DNA from: Faecalibacter sp. LW9
GTDB lineage: Bacteria; Bacteroidota; Bacteroidia; Flavobacteriales; Weeksellaceae
Direction of reading: 5' to 3'
DNA length: 64,000 nt
Assembly (NCBI RefSeq): GCF_034661295.1
Contig: NZ_CP141062.1
Location: 1,364,001-1,428,000, forward strand
The number at the start of each line of letters is the position of its first letter. Positions within the stretch are counted from its first letter, which is position 1. The notes beneath the pieces were generated by a model. The model was not told the DNA's origin. It searched no databases and worked only from the letters and a program-made list of their open reading frames with translations. This document shows positions 16,495-28,316 of the stretch, piece by piece. Position numbers and translations under genes: made by a program.

Positions 16495-19400
16495 TTGGCC
16501 ACTAAAGCAACAACAAACAACTCGACTGAGAACAAGCAAAGATTGAGTTTTTCATCTGCTAAAGCAGTAGCTCAGTTCCCTGATTTCCTTGACATTCAGA
16601 TTAAATCTTTCGAAGATTTTTTCCAATTGGAAACAAGACCTGACCAACGCTCTAACGAAGGTCTTTATAGAACATTTGCTGAGAATTTCCCAATTACGGA
16701 TACTCGAAATCAGTTTGTTTTAGAATTTTTGGACTACTTCGTAGATCCACCTCGTTACACAATCGATGAGTGTATTGAAAGAGGATTAACTTACAGCGTG
16801 CCGTTAAAAGCGCGTCTAAAACTATACTGTACAGACGAAGAACACGAAGATTTCGAAACTGTTGTACAAGATGTATATTTAGGTACTATTCCTTATATGT
16901 CTCCTTCAGGTTCGTTTATCATCAATGGTGCTGAACGTGTTATTGTATCTCAATTACACCGTTCTCCTGGTGTATTCTTCGGTCAATCTTTCCACGCAAA
17001 CGGTACGAAATTATATTCTTCTCGTATCATTCCTTTTAAAGGTTCTTGGATTGAATTTGCAACTGACATCAATAGCGTAATGTACGCTTATATCGATCGT
17101 AAGAAAAAGTTACCTCTTACGACTTTATTACGTGCAATTGGTTACGAAAGAGATAAAGATATCTTAGAGATTTTCGACTTAGCTGAAGAAGTAAAAGTCA
17201 ACAAAGCAAACTTAAAGAAAGCAATCGGACGTAAGTTAGCAGCTCGTGTTTTAAATACATGGCATGAAGATTTCGTAGATGAAGATACTGGTGAAGTAGT
17301 ATCTATTGAGCGTAATGAGATTATTTTAGATCGTGAGACAATCATCGAAAAAGATCACATTGATCAAATCGTAGATTCTCAGGTTAAAACAATCTTATTA
17401 CACAAGGAGGATATTAATTCTGCAGATTATAGTATTATCCACAATACTTTACAGAAAGACCCTACTAATACTGAAAAAGAAGCAGTAGAGTATATCTATA
17501 GACAATTACGTAACGCTGAGCCACCAGATGAGGAAACAGCACGTGGAATCATTGAGAAATTATTCTTCTCTGATCAACGTTACTCATTAGGTGAGGTAGG
17601 TCGTTATCGATTAAATAAAAAATTAGGTTTAAATATTTCGGAAGATATCCAAGTATTAACGAAAGAAGATATTATCTCTATCATTAAATACTTGATCGAA
17701 TTAATCAACTCTAAAGCAGAGGTGGATGATATCGACCACTTATCAAACCGTCGTGTTCGTACAGTTGGTGAGCAAATGGCTTCTCAATTTGGTGTTGGTT
17801 TAGCTCGTATGGCTAGAACAATCCGCGAACGAATGAATGTGCGTGATAACGAAGTGTTTACGCCAATTGATTTGATCAATGCAAAAACATTATCATCTGT
17901 TATCAACTCTTTCTTTGGTACAAACCAGTTATCTCAGTTTATGGACCAAACAAACCCATTATCTGAGATTACACACAAACGTCGTTTATCGGCATTAGGA
18001 CCAGGTGGTTTATCTCGTGAGAGAGCTGGATTCGAGGTACGTGACGTTCACCATACACACTATGGTCGTTTATGTCCTATCGAAACACCAGAGGGGCCAA
18101 ACATTGGTTTAATTTCGTCTTTATGTGTATTTGCTAAAGTAAATAATTTAGGTTTCATTGAAACACCTTACCATACAGTAGAAAATGGAGTTGTAGACTT
18201 AGAGTCTGAACCAATCTATTTATCAGCTGAGGAAGAAGAAGGAAAAGTTATTGCTCAAGCGAATGTTAATATCGGTGATAATGGAGAAATCTTAACTGAA
18301 CGTGTTACTGCTCGTGAAGACAGTGATTACCCAGTAGTTGAGCCAAACGAAGTACATTTAATGGACGTAGCTCCAAATCAGATTGCTTCGATTTCTGCTT
18401 CATTAATTCCATTCTTAGAGCACGATGATGCCAACCGTGCGTTAATGGGATCTAACATGATGCGTCAGGCTGTTCCATTATTACAACCTCAAGCTCCAAT
18501 TGTTGGTACAGGATTAGAAAAGCAAGTTGCTAAAGATTCTCGTATCTTAAATAATGCAGAGCGTGATGGTATCGTAACTTATGTAGATGCAAACAAGATC
18601 GTAGTTAAATATGATCGTTCGGAAGATGAAGAATTAGTAAGTTTTGATATTGCTGAAAAAACTTATAATTTAACGAAATTCCGTAAAACGAATCAAGGTA
18701 CAACTATTACATTAAAACCAATCGTTAAAGTTGGTGATCGTGTAGTAAAAGGTCAAGTTTTATCTGAAGGTTATGCGACAGAAAACGGAGAATTAGCAAT
18801 TGGTCGTAACATGGTTGTTGCCTTCATGCCTTGGCAAGGGTACAACTTCGAGGATGCCATTGTAATCTCTGAAAAAGCAGTTCGTGAAGACTGGTTTACT
18901 TCTATCCACATTGATGAGTATTCATTAGATGTACGTGATACAAAATTAGGAATGGAAGAATTAACTTCTGATATCCCTAACGTTTCTGAAGAAGCTACGA
19001 AAGACTTGGATGAAAACGGTATGATCCGTATCGGTGCTGAAGTTAAACCTGGAGATATTTTAATTGGTAAGATTACTCCAAAAGGAGAATCAGATCCAAC
19101 TCCAGAGGAAAAATTATTACGTGCGATCTTTGGTGACAAAGCTGGTGATGTAAAAGATGCTTCATTAAAAGCTTCTCCATCATTACGTGGTGTTGTTATC
19201 GATAAAAAATTATTCTCACGTAGTATCAAAGATAAACGTAAGCGTTCTCAAGATAAGGCAATCATTGACAGCATCGAAGCTGAATACGATGTTAAATTCA
19301 ATGAATTAAGAGAAGTTTTATTAGAAAAACTTTATGTTTTATTAAACGGTAAAACATCTCAAGGTGTTTATAACGACTTAAATGAAGAAGTAATCAAAAA

Positions 19401-20337
19401 AGGCGTTAAATACACTCAAAAAATCTTATCTAGCGTTGAGGAATTCTTAAACTTAACAGGTGTTGAAACTATGTGGACAACTGATGAGGATAAGAATGAA
19501 TTAGTAAAAGAATTATTACACAACTATAAAATTAAGTACAACGACTTACAAGGTGCATTAAACCGTGAGCGTTTCACAATTTCTGTTGGGGATGAATTAC
19601 CTGCAGGTATTGTTAAATTAGCGAAAATCTATATTGCTAAGAAACGTAAATTAAGAGTAGGGGATAAAATGGCCGGACGTCACGGTAACAAAGGTATTGT
19701 TGCTCGTATCGTTCGTGACGAAGATATGCCTTTCTTAGAAGACGGAACTCCTGTAAACATCGTACTTAACCCATTAGGGGTACCTTCTCGTATGAATATC
19801 GGTCAGATTTATGAAACGGTATTAGGATGGGCAGGTATGAAGTTAGGTCGTAAGTTCGCAACACCAATTTTCGATGGTGCTACAGCTGAACAAATTGACG
19901 AATTAACGGAAGAAGCTGGATTACCACGTTTCGGTACAACGTACTTATACGATGGTAATACAGGTGAGCGTTTTGCTCAAAAAGCAACTGTTGGTGTAAT
20001 TTACATGTTGAAATTAGGACACATGGTAGATGATAAAATGCACGCGCGTTCTATTGGACCATACTCTTTAATTACTCAGCAACCATTAGGAGGTAAAGCA
20101 CAATTCGGAGGTCAGCGTTTCGGAGAGATGGAGGTTTGGGCTTTAGAAGCATTCGGTGCTGCTAATATCTTACGTGAAATCTTAACGGTTAAATCGGATG
20201 ACGTTATCGGACGTGCTAAAACTTACGAAGCAATCGTAAAAGGAGAACCAATGCCAGAACCTGGTATTCCAGAATCATTTAACGTATTGTTACATGAGTT
20301 ACAAGGTCTTGGATTAGACATAAACTTGGAAGAATAA
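16495..20337 (+). CDS. rpoB: DNA-directed RNA polymerase subunit beta
   Basis: Protein of 1280 residues, full length. The start codon is TTG at 16495 ([10 protein letters not shown] after initiator); no in-frame ATG lies before conserved sequence. The rifampicin pocket is wild type: [14 protein letters not shown] and [13 protein letters not shown] give Asp484, His494 and Ser499, equivalent to Asp516, His526 and Ser531 of E. coli by a constant offset of 32. Further landmarks are [20 protein letters not shown] (near residue 1060), and the C-terminal [23 protein letters not shown]. It forms half of the polymerase active-site cleft. Confidence 0.98.
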   Translation: MATKATTNNSTENKQRLSFSSAKAVAQFPDFLDIQIKSFEDFFQLETRPDQRSNEGLYRTFAENFPITDTRNQFVLEFLDYFVDPPRYTIDECIERGLTYSVPLKARLKLYCTDEEHEDFETVVQDVYLGTIPYMSPSGSFIINGAERVIVSQLHRSPGVFFGQSFHANGTKLYSSRIIPFKGSWIEFATDINSVMYAYIDRKKKLPLTTLLRAIGYERDKDILEIFDLAEEVKVNKANLKKAIGRKLAARVLNTWHEDFVDEDTGEVVSIERNEIILDRETIIEKDHIDQIVDSQVKTILLHKEDINSADYSIIHNTLQKDPTNTEKEAVEYIYRQLRNAEPPDEETARGIIEKLFFSDQRYSLGEVGRYRLNKKLGLNISEDIQVLTKEDIISIIKYLIELINSKAEVDDIDHLSNRRVRTVGEQMASQFGVGLARMARTIRERMNVRDNEVFTPIDLINAKTLSSVINSFFGTNQLSQFMDQTNPLSEITHKRRLSALGPGGLSRERAGFEVRDVHHTHYGRLCPIETPEGPNIGLISSLCVFAKVNNLGFIETPYHTVENGVVDLESEPIYLSAEEEEGKVIAQANVNIGDNGEILTERVTAREDSDYPVVEPNEVHLMDVAPNQIASISASLIPFLEHDDANRALMGSNMMRQAVPLLQPQAPIVGTGLEKQVAKDSRILNNAERDGIVTYVDANKIVVKYDRSEDEELVSFDIAEKTYNLTKFRKTNQGTTITLKPIVKVGDRVVKGQVLSEGYATENGELAIGRNMVVAFMPWQGYNFEDAIVISEKAVREDWFTSIHIDEYSLDVRDTKLGMEELTSDIPNVSEEATKDLDENGMIRIGAEVKPGDILIGKITPKGESDPTPEEKLLRAIFGDKAGDVKDASLKASPSLRGVVIDKKLFSRSIKDKRKRSQDKAIIDSIEAEYDVKFNELREVLLEKLYVLLNGKTSQGVYNDLNEEVIKKGVKYTQKILSSVEEFLNLTGVETMWTTDEDKNELVKELLHNYKIKYNDLQGALNRERFTISVGDELPAGIVKLAKIYIAKKRKLRVGDKMAGRHGNKGIVARIVRDEDMPFLEDGTPVNIVLNPLGVPSRMNIGQIYETVLGWAGMKLGRKFATPIFDGATAEQIDELTEEAGLPRFGTTYLYDGNTGERFAQKATVGVIYMLKLGHMVDDKMHARSIGPYSLITQQPLGGKAQFGGQRFGEMEVWALEAFGAANILREILTVKSDDVIGRAKTYEAIVKGEPMPEPGIPESFNVLLHELQGLGLDINLEE

Positions 20338-20398
20338 TAGGGTAACCTATTATTCTCCATTTTCGTTACTATAATATAATTGTTAGATACATTTCTAT

Positions 20399-23300
20399 AT
20401 GTCAACAAAAAACAAAACAAGTCAATTCTCAAAAATTCGTATTGGGTTAGCTTCTCCAGAATCGATCCTTCAAGAATCTAAAGGTGAAGTTTTAAAACCT
20501 GAGACGATTAACTATAGAACGCACAAACCAGAGCGTGACGGGTTATTCTGTGAGCGTATCTTTGGACCTGTTAAAGATTACGAATGTGCCTGCGGAAAAT
20601 ATAAAAGAATCCGTTATAAAGGTATTGTTTGTGACCGTTGTGGGGTTGAAGTTACTGAAAAGAAAGTTCGTCGTGAGCGTATTGGACACATCAATTTAGT
20701 TGTTCCAATTGCACACATTTGGTATTTCCGTTCACTTCCTAATAAAATTGGTTACATCTTAGGATTACCATCTAAGAAATTAGACATGGTAATTTACTAT
20801 GAAAGATATGTTGTAATCCAACCAGGTATCGCTAAAGGGCCAGAAGGTGAAGAATTAAATAAATTAGATTTCTTATCTGAAGAAGAGTACTTAGATATTT
20901 TAGAAACTCTTCCGATTGAAAATCAATATTTAGAAGATACAGATCCTAACAAGTTTGTAGCGAAAATGGGAGCTGAAGCTTTAGAAGATTTATTATCTCG
21001 AGTTGATCTTGATGAATTATCTTATGAGCTTAGACACAAAGCACACCACGAGACATCTAAACAACGACGTACTGAAGCATTAAAACGTTTACAAGTTGTT
21101 GAGTCGTTACGTGAATCAAATATGCACCATGTAAACCGTCCTGAGTGGATGGTAATGCGTGTTATTCCGGTTATTCCACCAGAATTACGTCCATTAGTTC
21201 CATTAGATGGTGGTCGTTTTGCAACATCAGATTTAAATGATTTATATCGTCGTGTTATTATCCGTAACAATCGTTTAAAACGATTAATGGAAATCAAAGC
21301 ACCAGAGGTAATCTTACGTAATGAAAAACGTATGTTACAAGAGGCCGTTGATTCATTATTTGATAATACACGTAAAGCATCTGCTGTTAAAGCTGATGGT
21401 AACCGTCCGTTAAAATCATTATCTGATTCATTAAAAGGTAAACAAGGTCGTTTCCGTCAAAACTTATTAGGGAAACGTGTAGATTATTCTGCTCGTTCTG
21501 TAATTGTTGTTGGACCGACTTTAAAATTACACGAATGTGGTTTACCTAAAGATATGGCTGCTGAATTGTACAAACCATTCGTTGTTCGTAAATTAATCGA
21601 GCGTGGAATCGTTAAGACAGTTAAGTCAGCTAAGAAAATTATCGATAGAAAAGAGCCAGTTGTTTGGGATATTTTAGAAAATGTAATCAAAGGACACCCA
21701 GTTTTATTAAACCGTGCCCCTACGTTACACCGTTTAGGTATCCAAGCATTCCAACCGAAATTAATCGAAGGTAAAGCGATTCGTTTGCACCCATTAGTGT
21801 GTACTGCCTTCAATGCCGATTTCGATGGTGACCAGATGGCCGTTCACTTACCATTAGGACCAGAGGCTATTCTAGAAGCACAATTATTAATGTTAGCTTC
21901 TCAAAATATCTTAAATCCTGCAAATGGATCTCCTATTACTGTACCTTCTCAGGACATGGTACTTGGTCTTTACTATATGACAAAGATCCGTTACTCAACT
22001 GACGAAGTTAAAGTAAAAGGTGAAGGATTAACATTCTATTCTGACGAAGAGGTACAAATCGCTTACAATGAAAAGGCTGTAGATTTAAATGCACCGATTA
22101 AAGTTAAGACGACTATTCGTAAAGGAGATGATTTAATCGAAAATCAAATTATCGAAACTTCTGTAGGACGTGTGTTATTTAACCAAATCGTTCCTAAACA
22201 AGTAGGTTTTGTTAATGAGGTATTAACGAAAAAATCGTTACGTACGATTATCAATAATATCATTAAGATTACAGATTTCCCTACAACGGCAAACTTCTTA
22301 GACGATATGAAATCGTTAGGATACCGTAATGCCTTCGAAGGTGGATTATCATTCTCATTAGGGGATATCTTAATTCCAGAACAAAAGAAAGACCTTATCG
22401 CAAATGCAATCAACCAAGTTGAAAACATTAAGGCGAACTATAACATGGGTCTTATTACAAATAATGAACGTTACAACCAAGTTATCGACGTTTGGACGAC
22501 TACAAATGCAACGTTAACTGAAATTGTAATGAAACGTATGACAGAAGACAAACAAGGGTTTAACTCTGTATTCATGATGCTTGATTCTGGAGCTCGTGGT
22601 TCGAAAGAGCAGATCCGTCAGTTATCTGGTATGCGTGGATTAATGGCGAAACCTCAAAAAGCTGGTTCATCAGGAGGGGACATCATCGAAAATCCAATTA
22701 TCTCTAACTTCCGTGAAGGATTATCGATCTTAGAGTACTTTATTTCTTCGCACGGGGCGCGTAAAGGTCTTGCCGATACTGCCTTAAAAACTGCCGATGC
22801 CGGGTATTTAACTCGTCGTCTAGTTGACGTTGCACAAGATGTTATTGTAATGTCTGAAGACTGTGGTACATTAAGAGGTTTAGAAGTTACAGCTCTTAAG
22901 AAAAAAGAAGAAATTATCGAGAAAATTTCTGATCGTATCTTAGGACGTACTTCATTAAACGATATAATCAATCCAGATAATGGAGAGTTAATCGTTGCTT
23001 CTGGAAGTTTAATTACAGAAGAAATTGCTGAAGCTATTGAAGGTGCAGGAATTGAAGCTGTAGAAGTTCGTTCTCCATTAACTTGTGAAGCTAAAACAGG
23101 AATCTGTGCAAGCTGTTATGGACGTAACTTAGCAACAGGTAAGTTAGTTCAACGTGGTGAATCTGTTGGTGTAGTTGCTGCACAATCAATTGGTGAGCCA
23201 GGTACACAGTTAACGTTACGTACGTTCCACGTTGGTGGTACTGCCGGAAACGTTTCTGAGCAAAACTCATTATTAGCGAAAGTAGATGGTATCTTAGAAT

Positions 23301-24676
23301 TTGATGATTTACGTACAGTTAAGTCTGAAACAGAAGAAGGTAACATCGTTGATATTGTTGTTTCTCGTTCAACAGAGATGAAATTAATTGATGATGCAGG
23401 TAATGTACGTCAAACAACTAATATCGCTTACGGTACAATCTTATTAGTTGAAAACGGAGCAAGAGTTCAAAAAGGTCAAGAGATCGGTAACTGGGACTCT
23501 TATAATGGGGTAATTGTTGCTGAGTCAACTGGACGTATTGAATACGAACAATTAGAGCAAGGGGTTACTTACCAAATTGAAATCGATGAGCAAACTGGTT
23601 TCCAAGAAAAAGTAATTTCTGAATCTCGTAATAAAAAGTTAGTTCCTGCGTTACGTGTTATAACATCTGATGGAGAGGAGAAAACATACAACTTACCAGT
23701 AGGTGCCCACTTAATGGTTAACGATGGTGATAAAATTAAAGCTGGTAAAGTTTTAGTTAAGATCCCACGTAAGTCTGCTAAGACAGGGGATATTACCGGA
23801 GGTTTACCTCGTATCACAGAGTTATTAGAAGCTCGTAATCCATCAAATCCAGCTGTAGTTTGTGAGATGGATGGTGTTGTAACATTTGGTAAAATTAAAC
23901 GTGGTAACCGTGAGATCATCGTTGAATCTAAAAATGGTGAAATCCGTCGTTACTTAGTAAAATTATCAGCTCAGATTTTAGTTCAAGAAAATGACTTTAT
24001 CCGTGCGGGTGAGCCATTATCTGATGGAGCTATTACACCAGAAGATATCTTAAAGATCAAAGGACCTACTGCAGTTCAAGAATACTTAGTAAACGAAATT
24101 CAAGATGTATACCGTTTACAAGGGGTAAAAATTGATGACAAACACTTCGAAATTATCGTACGTCAAATGTTACGTAAAGTTCGAATTGTTGACTCAGGAG
24201 ATTCTCGTTTCTTAGAAGATAGTTTAGAGCATAAAGACGACTTCATGGCAGAAAACGATCGTTTATTTGGTATGAAGGTAGTTGAAGATGCTGGTGATTC
24301 TGACGTATTAAAACCAGGACAAATCATCACTGCACGTGAGTTACGTGATGAAAACTCTAAGTTAAAACGTGAAGATAAAAACTTAGTAACAGCGCGTGAA
24401 GCTATGCCAGCAACAGCTGAAGCAGTTTTACAAGGTATTACAAGAGCATCGTTACAGACGAAATCATTCATGTCTGCTGCATCGTTCCAGGAAACAACTA
24501 AAGTTTTAAATGAAGCTGCAGTTGCTGGTAAAGTAGATAGTTTAAATGGATTGAAAGAGAATGTAATTGTTGGTCACTTAATTCCAGCTGGTACAGGTCT
24601 TAAAGAATACCAAAACATTATCGTAGGATCTAATCGTGAATACGAAGAATTAATAAACGCAAAACAAGAATTATAA
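20399..24676 (+). CDS. rpoC: DNA-directed RNA polymerase subunit beta-prime
   Basis: Protein of 1425 residues. N-terminal zinc site [19 protein letters not shown] (Cys63, 65, 78, 81); the catalytic Mg-binding loop [11 protein letters not shown] gives Asp474, Asp476 and Asp478; a second zinc site [11 protein letters not shown] starts at Cys896; the bridge-helix/trigger-loop area includes [19 protein letters not shown] and [11 protein letters not shown]. The stop codon TAA shares its last A with the ATG of the next gene (TAATG), so the downstream DUF3467 gene is translationally coupled. Confidence 0.98.
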   Translation: MSTKNKTSQFSKIRIGLASPESILQESKGEVLKPETINYRTHKPERDGLFCERIFGPVKDYECACGKYKRIRYKGIVCDRCGVEVTEKKVRRERIGHINLVVPIAHIWYFRSLPNKIGYILGLPSKKLDMVIYYERYVVIQPGIAKGPEGEELNKLDFLSEEEYLDILETLPIENQYLEDTDPNKFVAKMGAEALEDLLSRVDLDELSYELRHKAHHETSKQRRTEALKRLQVVESLRESNMHHVNRPEWMVMRVIPVIPPELRPLVPLDGGRFATSDLNDLYRRVIIRNNRLKRLMEIKAPEVILRNEKRMLQEAVDSLFDNTRKASAVKADGNRPLKSLSDSLKGKQGRFRQNLLGKRVDYSARSVIVVGPTLKLHECGLPKDMAAELYKPFVVRKLIERGIVKTVKSAKKIIDRKEPVVWDILENVIKGHPVLLNRAPTLHRLGIQAFQPKLIEGKAIRLHPLVCTAFNADFDGDQMAVHLPLGPEAILEAQLLMLASQNILNPANGSPITVPSQDMVLGLYYMTKIRYSTDEVKVKGEGLTFYSDEEVQIAYNEKAVDLNAPIKVKTTIRKGDDLIENQIIETSVGRVLFNQIVPKQVGFVNEVLTKKSLRTIINNIIKITDFPTTANFLDDMKSLGYRNAFEGGLSFSLGDILIPEQKKDLIANAINQVENIKANYNMGLITNNERYNQVIDVWTTTNATLTEIVMKRMTEDKQGFNSVFMMLDSGARGSKEQIRQLSGMRGLMAKPQKAGSSGGDIIENPIISNFREGLSILEYFISSHGARKGLADTALKTADAGYLTRRLVDVAQDVIVMSEDCGTLRGLEVTALKKKEEIIEKISDRILGRTSLNDIINPDNGELIVASGSLITEEIAEAIEGAGIEAVEVRSPLTCEAKTGICASCYGRNLATGKLVQRGESVGVVAAQSIGEPGTQLTLRTFHVGGTAGNVSEQNSLLAKVDGILEFDDLRTVKSETEEGNIVDIVVSRSTEMKLIDDAGNVRQTTNIAYGTILLVENGARVQKGQEIGNWDSYNGVIVAESTGRIEYEQLEQGVTYQIEIDEQTGFQEKVISESRNKKLVPALRVITSDGEEKTYNLPVGAHLMVNDGDKIKAGKVLVKIPRKSAKTGDITGGLPRITELLEARNPSNPAVVCEMDGVVTFGKIKRGNREIIVESKNGEIRRYLVKLSAQILVQENDFIRAGEPLSDGAITPEDILKIKGPTAVQEYLVNEIQDVYRLQGVKIDDKHFEIIVRQMLRKVRIVDSGDSRFLEDSLEHKDDFMAENDRLFGMKVVEDAGDSDVLKPGQIITARELRDENSKLKREDKNLVTAREAMPATAEAVLQGITRASLQTKSFMSAASFQETTKVLNEAAVAGKVDSLNGLKENVIVGHLIPAGTGLKEYQNIIVGSNREYEELINAKQEL

Positions 24677-24966
24677 TGTCAGAAAATCAACAAAACGAAG
24701 GATTAAACATTGAGTTAAACGAATTAGTAGCTCAAGGAGTTTATGCAACAGGAGCAATCATCAACCACTCACCATCTGAGTTCGTTGTAGATTTCGTACA
24801 ATTTATGCCAGGTGCTAGACCAAGCGTAAAATCTCGTATCATTTTATCTCCTTTACAAGCAAAACAATTAGCTTCTTCTTTAGCTGAAAACGTAGCTACT
24901 TTCGAGAAAAATTTTGGTGAGATTAAACAACCTCAACAAAACGGAACTGCAAACTACGAAGCTTAA
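24676..24966 (+). CDS. DUF3467 domain protein, coupled to rpoC
   Basis: Protein of 96 residues. The core GVYATGAIINHSPSEFVVDF-VQFMPGARPSVKSRIILSP then KQLASSLAENVATFEKNFGEI fits the DUF3467 family of small beta-rich proteins. No function is established. It overlaps rpoC by one base and is followed by a strong terminator, so it is the last gene of the RNA polymerase operon. This constant position suggests a role linked to RNA polymerase, which is inference from context. No signal peptide, so cytoplasmic. Confidence 0.88.
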   Translation: MSENQQNEGLNIELNELVAQGVYATGAIINHSPSEFVVDFVQFMPGARPSVKSRIILSPLQAKQLASSLAENVATFEKNFGEIKQPQQNGTANYEA

Positions 24967-24989
24967 TATTAGCTTTAAATAAAATTTGA

Positions 24990-25019
24990 AACCGCTGGAT
25001 TTATCCAGCGGTTTTTTTT
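24990..25019 (+). terminator. Terminator of the rplK-rpoBC-DUF3467 operon
   Basis: AACCGCTGGA (24990-24999) and TCCAGCGGTT (25004-25013) form a perfect 10-bp stem with a TTTA loop and an eight-T tail. Confidence 0.95.
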
Positions 25020-25165
25020 GCTTAATTATCATATTCTTAAATATCATCCCATTTTTGAGGTTTAATTTTATTGAATTAATAATTTAATTCTAATTAACTG
25101 ATGATAATTTAAAATTAATTCCCCTGAAAATTAGCTGGATGTGTTCAATCATTCAAAATTTTGAT

Positions 25166-25173
25166 TAGATTTG
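25166..25173 (+). promoter_or_regulatory. Possible -7 box of the E2 gene
   Basis: TAGATTTG fits TAnnTTTG and lies 24 nt before the ATG at 25197. No convincing TTTG is found at the -33 position. The in-frame upstream ATG at 25161 would overlap this box, which supports the later start. Confidence 0.45.
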
Positions 25174-25196
25174 TAGGACAAGCAAAAATCACTATA

Positions 25197-26510
25197 ATGT
25201 CTGACTATAAATTAATTTTACCTTCTATGGGAGAAGGTGTAATGGAAGCTACAGTAACCAATTGGATAAAAAATATTGGTGATGCAATTGCAGAAGATGA
25301 ATCTGTAGTAGAAATTGCAACAGATAAGGTCGATTCTGATGTTCCATCTCCAGTAGCGGGAATTTTGAAAGAAATACTTATTCCTGTCGATGGAATTGCT
25401 AAAGTTGGTGAACCTATCGCTATTCTAACTGTATCAGGAAATGTTGACCAACAAGAAAGTGTTGAATCAACGCACGAAGTACCTGCTCAAGAAATTAAAG
25501 AAGTTGCTCAACAAATTGAAAAAGAAATTAAAGTTGTAGCTCAGACAGCTACAAATGATCAATACAAATCAGATAAATTTTACTCTCCTTTAGTTCGTTC
25601 GATAGCTTCTGAAGAAGGTATATCTGCATCCGAGTTGGATTCAATTCAGGGTACTGGTGCTAATGGAAGAGTAACCAAAGATGATATAAAAAAATACATC
25701 GATCAAAAGGCAAATGGTACATTACCACAAACTGTAATAACTGAATCGATAAAACCTGTAGTAGCAACGCCTCCTGCAGCGCCTGTAACAATTCCATCTG
25801 GTGATGATGAAATTATTGAGATGGATCGTATGCGTAAAATTATTGCGCAAAATATGGTACAAGCGAAACAAGTTGCTCCACACGTAACCTCTTTTGTAGA
25901 AGTAGATGTGACAAACATTGTACTTTGGAGAGAAAAAAATAAAAAGGAATTCGAAAAGAAACATGGTGAGAAAATCACTTATATGCCAATTTTTATCGAA
26001 GCAGTTACTAAAGCAATTCAAGATTTCCCAATGATTAATGTATCTGTTGATGGAGATAATATTATCAAAAAGAAAAATATTAATGTAGGAATGGCTGCAG
26101 CTTTACCGTCTGGAAATTTAATTGTACCAGTCATTAAAAATGCGGATCAATTTAATCTGGCAGGATTAGCAAAACAAGTAAATGATTTAGCGGTAAGAGC
26201 TCGTAATAATAAATTAAAACCAACGGATATCCAAGGTGGTACTTATACAATAACGAATATTGGTACATTTGGAAATGTTTTAGGAACACCAATTATTCCA
26301 CAACCTCAAGTGGCTATTTTAGCTGTGGGCGCAATTGTGAAAAAACCTGCAGTTATTGAAACACCAACAGGTGATGTCATAGGAATTCGTCACAAAATGT
26401 ATTTATCTCATGCTTATGACCATCGTGTTGTAGATGGAGCATTAGGAGGTATGTTTGTAAAACGTGTAGCAGAATATTTAGAAGCGTTTGATATTCAAAA
26501 AGATATCTAA
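25197..26510 (+). CDS. 2-oxoacid dehydrogenase complex E2 (dihydrolipoamide acyltransferase)
   Basis: Protein of 437 residues. Lipoyl domain (1-80) with the modified lysine in EIATDKVDSDV; an Ala/Glu/Gln-rich linker; an E3/E1-binding domain (FYSPLVRSIASEEG ... GRVTKDDIKKYI, about 142-182); and a catalytic domain (about 210-437) with the active-site HxxxDG in SHAYDHRVVDGALGG. The enzyme transfers the acyl group from lipoamide to CoA. The linker and domain order resemble branched-chain 2-oxoacid E2 proteins, but pyruvate or 2-oxoglutarate complexes cannot be excluded. It is not next to E1 genes. The ATG at 25197 gives the conserved start MSDYKLILPSMGEG. Confidence 0.92.
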   Translation: MSDYKLILPSMGEGVMEATVTNWIKNIGDAIAEDESVVEIATDKVDSDVPSPVAGILKEILIPVDGIAKVGEPIAILTVSGNVDQQESVESTHEVPAQEIKEVAQQIEKEIKVVAQTATNDQYKSDKFYSPLVRSIASEEGISASELDSIQGTGANGRVTKDDIKKYIDQKANGTLPQTVITESIKPVVATPPAAPVTIPSGDDEIIEMDRMRKIIAQNMVQAKQVAPHVTSFVEVDVTNIVLWREKNKKEFEKKHGEKITYMPIFIEAVTKAIQDFPMINVSVDGDNIIKKKNINVGMAAALPSGNLIVPVIKNADQFNLAGLAKQVNDLAVRARNNKLKPTDIQGGTYTITNIGTFGNVLGTPIIPQPQVAILAVGAIVKKPAVIETPTGDVIGIRHKMYLSHAYDHRVVDGALGGMFVKRVAEYLEAFDIQKDI

Positions 26511-26513
26511 CAA

Positions 26514-26544
26514 TAAAAAAGCTCAACTATTGTTGAGCTTTTTT
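26514..26544. terminator. Bidirectional terminator
   Basis: AAAAAAAGCTCAAC and GTTGAGCTTTTTT pair around TATT (stem core 26521-26527 and 26532-26538). It serves the E2 gene on the plus strand and the reverse gene whose stop codon lies in the loop. Confidence 0.9.
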
Positions 26545-27126
26545 ATTATAATTTTTAGTTTTTAATTTATATGTGAGCATAATTCCTGCTTTAGATATTA
26601 ACCACTCTCCACTACGATTGAAATGAGTCGCTGAATCATATCGGATAATACTGTTGTCATCAAGAATTTTATAACCATGATATCCTCCTTGTGAATTTGC
26701 ACCTGTTATAAATATATCAAGTCCCCATCGGTTGTTAAAAGACATTTGATATCCTACTGTTGCTCCTATTAATATTGTATATCCGCGTTGAAATTTATCA
26801 GTATTCCAATAATTCCATTTTTGTATATCATAAAATCCTAAACCAACACTTGGGCCTATATACAACTTTTTGAAAGATTCTTTAAAATAATATCGACCTT
26901 CAAAATATCCAACATATAATTGTAAATGATTTTTAGCAAACGATTTCCATGGTGAAATTAAGAATTCACCTTGTAATGTAATTTTTTTATGAACATTATG
27001 TTCTAAACCAAAATTAGAAATTCCAAGCGGAGCTGTTAATAAATTTCCTTTAAAATGGAAATTTTTCTCTTGTGCATTTACTATAATTAGGTTAATACAA
27101 ATAAAAAATAGTAGTTTTTTTAACAT
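26527..27126 (-). CDS. Exported beta-barrel-like protein, DUF3575 type
   Basis: Protein of 199 residues with a signal peptide (MLKKLLFFICINLIIVNAQ). The mature part has alternating aromatic/hydrophobic strands (NLLTAPLGISNFGLEHNV, LQLYVGYFEGRYYF, LYIGPSVGLGFYDI) that suit a small outer-membrane barrel. The pattern of plain-coloured strands and the GLEHNV..ITLQGEFLISPW opening resemble the DUF3575 family. Function is unknown. The stop codon lies inside the shared terminator. Its upstream region (27127-27207) is very AT-rich and divergent to the next gene. Confidence 0.7.
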   Translation of the reverse strand: MLKKLLFFICINLIIVNAQEKNFHFKGNLLTAPLGISNFGLEHNVHKKITLQGEFLISPWKSFAKNHLQLYVGYFEGRYYFKESFKKLYIGPSVGLGFYDIQKWNYWNTDKFQRGYTILIGATVGYQMSFNNRWGLDIFITGANSQGGYHGYKILDDNSIIRYDSATHFNRSGEWLISKAGIMLTYKLKTKNYNKKAQQ

Positions 27127-27207
27127 GTGGTTAATATGATATAATGTAAAAAATAATAATAAAAAAATAGATATTCATTTAATTTTTTTACCTTTAAATA
27201 TTATATA

Positions 27208-27720
27208 ATGAATACCATGGGAGCATTTATATCAATCTTTATTATTTTTGCAGTCTTTATTATTTTTTGTGGGATCTTTTTTATTGCTGCAATTTCAGAT
27301 GCTAAAGTTAGAGAAAAAAGTGCGTTAGAATTGTATAAATCCCTTCCAACTCATATTAAAAATAAATGGGTGGTGCGATACAATATTGGTCGACCTGAAG
27401 GACGATTTCTTAAAATGAAAACATTTCAAGGAAGTGGTGTTTTATATGTCCATGAAAATGAAATTCTTTTTGAAGATATTTTAGGTAATGAAACGCATTC
27501 ATTTTCAATGGATAAATGTAAAATTTCTTGGGTTGAAAATAAAATTAATGGTATTACAAACGCTTTTAAAATTGTCGATAACGAAAGCGCAATGTTCTTT
27601 TATGTTGAGAAAGGAGTTCCTTTAGTTCATACAATTGATGAAAACGAATCCACTTCGGAATTATATTCGCGCTTAAAAACCATAAAAAAAGCCTATAAGG
27701 CTTCTAAAAAAGTTGGGTAG
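27208..27720 (+). CDS. Small membrane-anchored protein of unknown function
   Basis: Protein of 170 residues. One hydrophobic segment (about residues 5-30, FISIFIIFAVFIIFCGIFFIA) is followed by a cytoplasmic or periplasmic domain of mixed strands (VVRYNIGRPEGRFLKMKTFQGSGVLYVHENEILFEDI) reminiscent of a PH-like fold. No catalytic motif is visible. It is a single gene; its 3' end overlaps the 3' end of the converging gene by 17 bases. Two ATG starts (27208 and 27217) are possible. Confidence 0.65.
   Translation: MNTMGAFISIFIIFAVFIIFCGIFFIAAISDAKVREKSALELYKSLPTHIKNKWVVRYNIGRPEGRFLKMKTFQGSGVLYVHENEILFEDILGNETHSFSMDKCKISWVENKINGITNAFKIVDNESAMFFYVEKGVPLVHTIDENESTSELYSRLKTIKKAYKASKKVG
27684..27703 (-). 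terminator. Minus-strand terminator embedded in the end of the converging gene
   Basis: AAGCC (27689-27693) and GGCTT (27699-27703) form a short stem; read on the minus strand it is followed by seven T residues. It lies directly after the stop of the 27704-28186 gene and within the last codons of the plus-strand gene. Confidence 0.55.
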
Positions 27721-28186
27721 GAAGATGTAAGGTGAATCCTAATCTAAACCCATCCATGGTTTTGAAATTTTTATTTTCTCGAAATTCGAAAGCATACCCT
27801 GCATTTAATTCCAATAAGCTTAAGACTGCAATTCCGGCTTTTGGTGTAATGGACCATGGTGAAGCATCAACACGTAGAACGTAAAAAGCAGAATTCATAT
27901 TGCTACTATATGGATCACCCAAATTATTCTGAAAATTGAAGAGATATCCAACACCCACTTCGGGAATTGCTCTGAATTGCTCTCTCATGTATCCTAAATT
28001 AACATTCGCATTAACAGATATAATGTTGTTATTGTATTGCACTAAGTATAAATCAGCGCCCACACGTCCATAATTTCCATTCCAATATTCGTATCCCGCG
28101 TTAATCACAAAATAAGGGGTTGTTTTTTCTTGTGAGTAAGTCACAAAAGATAACAAGATAAGAAGTAAGGATAATATTCTTTTCAT
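27704..28186 (-). CDS. Exported small beta-barrel-like protein, unknown function
   Basis: Protein of 160 residues starting MKRILSLLLILLSFVTYSQ, a clear signal peptide. An upstream ATG at 28261 would begin inside the htrA terminator and hides the signal, so I chose 28186. The mature part alternates Gly and aromatic residues (INAGYEYWNGNYGRVGADLYLV, VNANVNLGYMREQF, LLELNAGYAFEF), and ends in GFRLGFTLHLP, typical of an eight-stranded outer-membrane barrel. It ends in a 17-bp overlap with a converging gene. Family not identified. Confidence 0.75.
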   Translation of the reverse strand: MKRILSLLLILLSFVTYSQEKTTPYFVINAGYEYWNGNYGRVGADLYLVQYNNNIISVNANVNLGYMREQFRAIPEVGVGYLFNFQNNLGDPYSSNMNSAFYVLRVDASPWSITPKAGIAVLSLLELNAGYAFEFRENKNFKTMDGFRLGFTLHLPTQLF

Positions 28187-28240
28187 GGTGTAAAAATAAG
28201 AAATAATAAGCTCCAATAGATGAAGTGAGGTGAGTAAATT

Positions 28241-28280
28241 AAAAAATCGGACAAATGACATATTTTGTCAAATGCCCGAC
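28241..28280 (-). terminator. Terminator of htrA (minus strand)
   Basis: Read on the minus strand, TCGGGCATTTGACA pairs with TGTCATTTGTCCGA (one wobble, one 2x2 internal loop), followed by TTTTTT. Located 37 bases after the htrA stop. Confidence 0.7.
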
Positions 28281-28316
28281 TCTTATTTTAAATCGACTAT
28301 AATGTAAGAATACGAC

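Noticed and set aside
28187-28261. N-terminal extension of the small exported barrel protein (start at 28261)
   Set aside because: It begins within the htrA terminator and hides the signal peptide; the ATG at 28186 is better.
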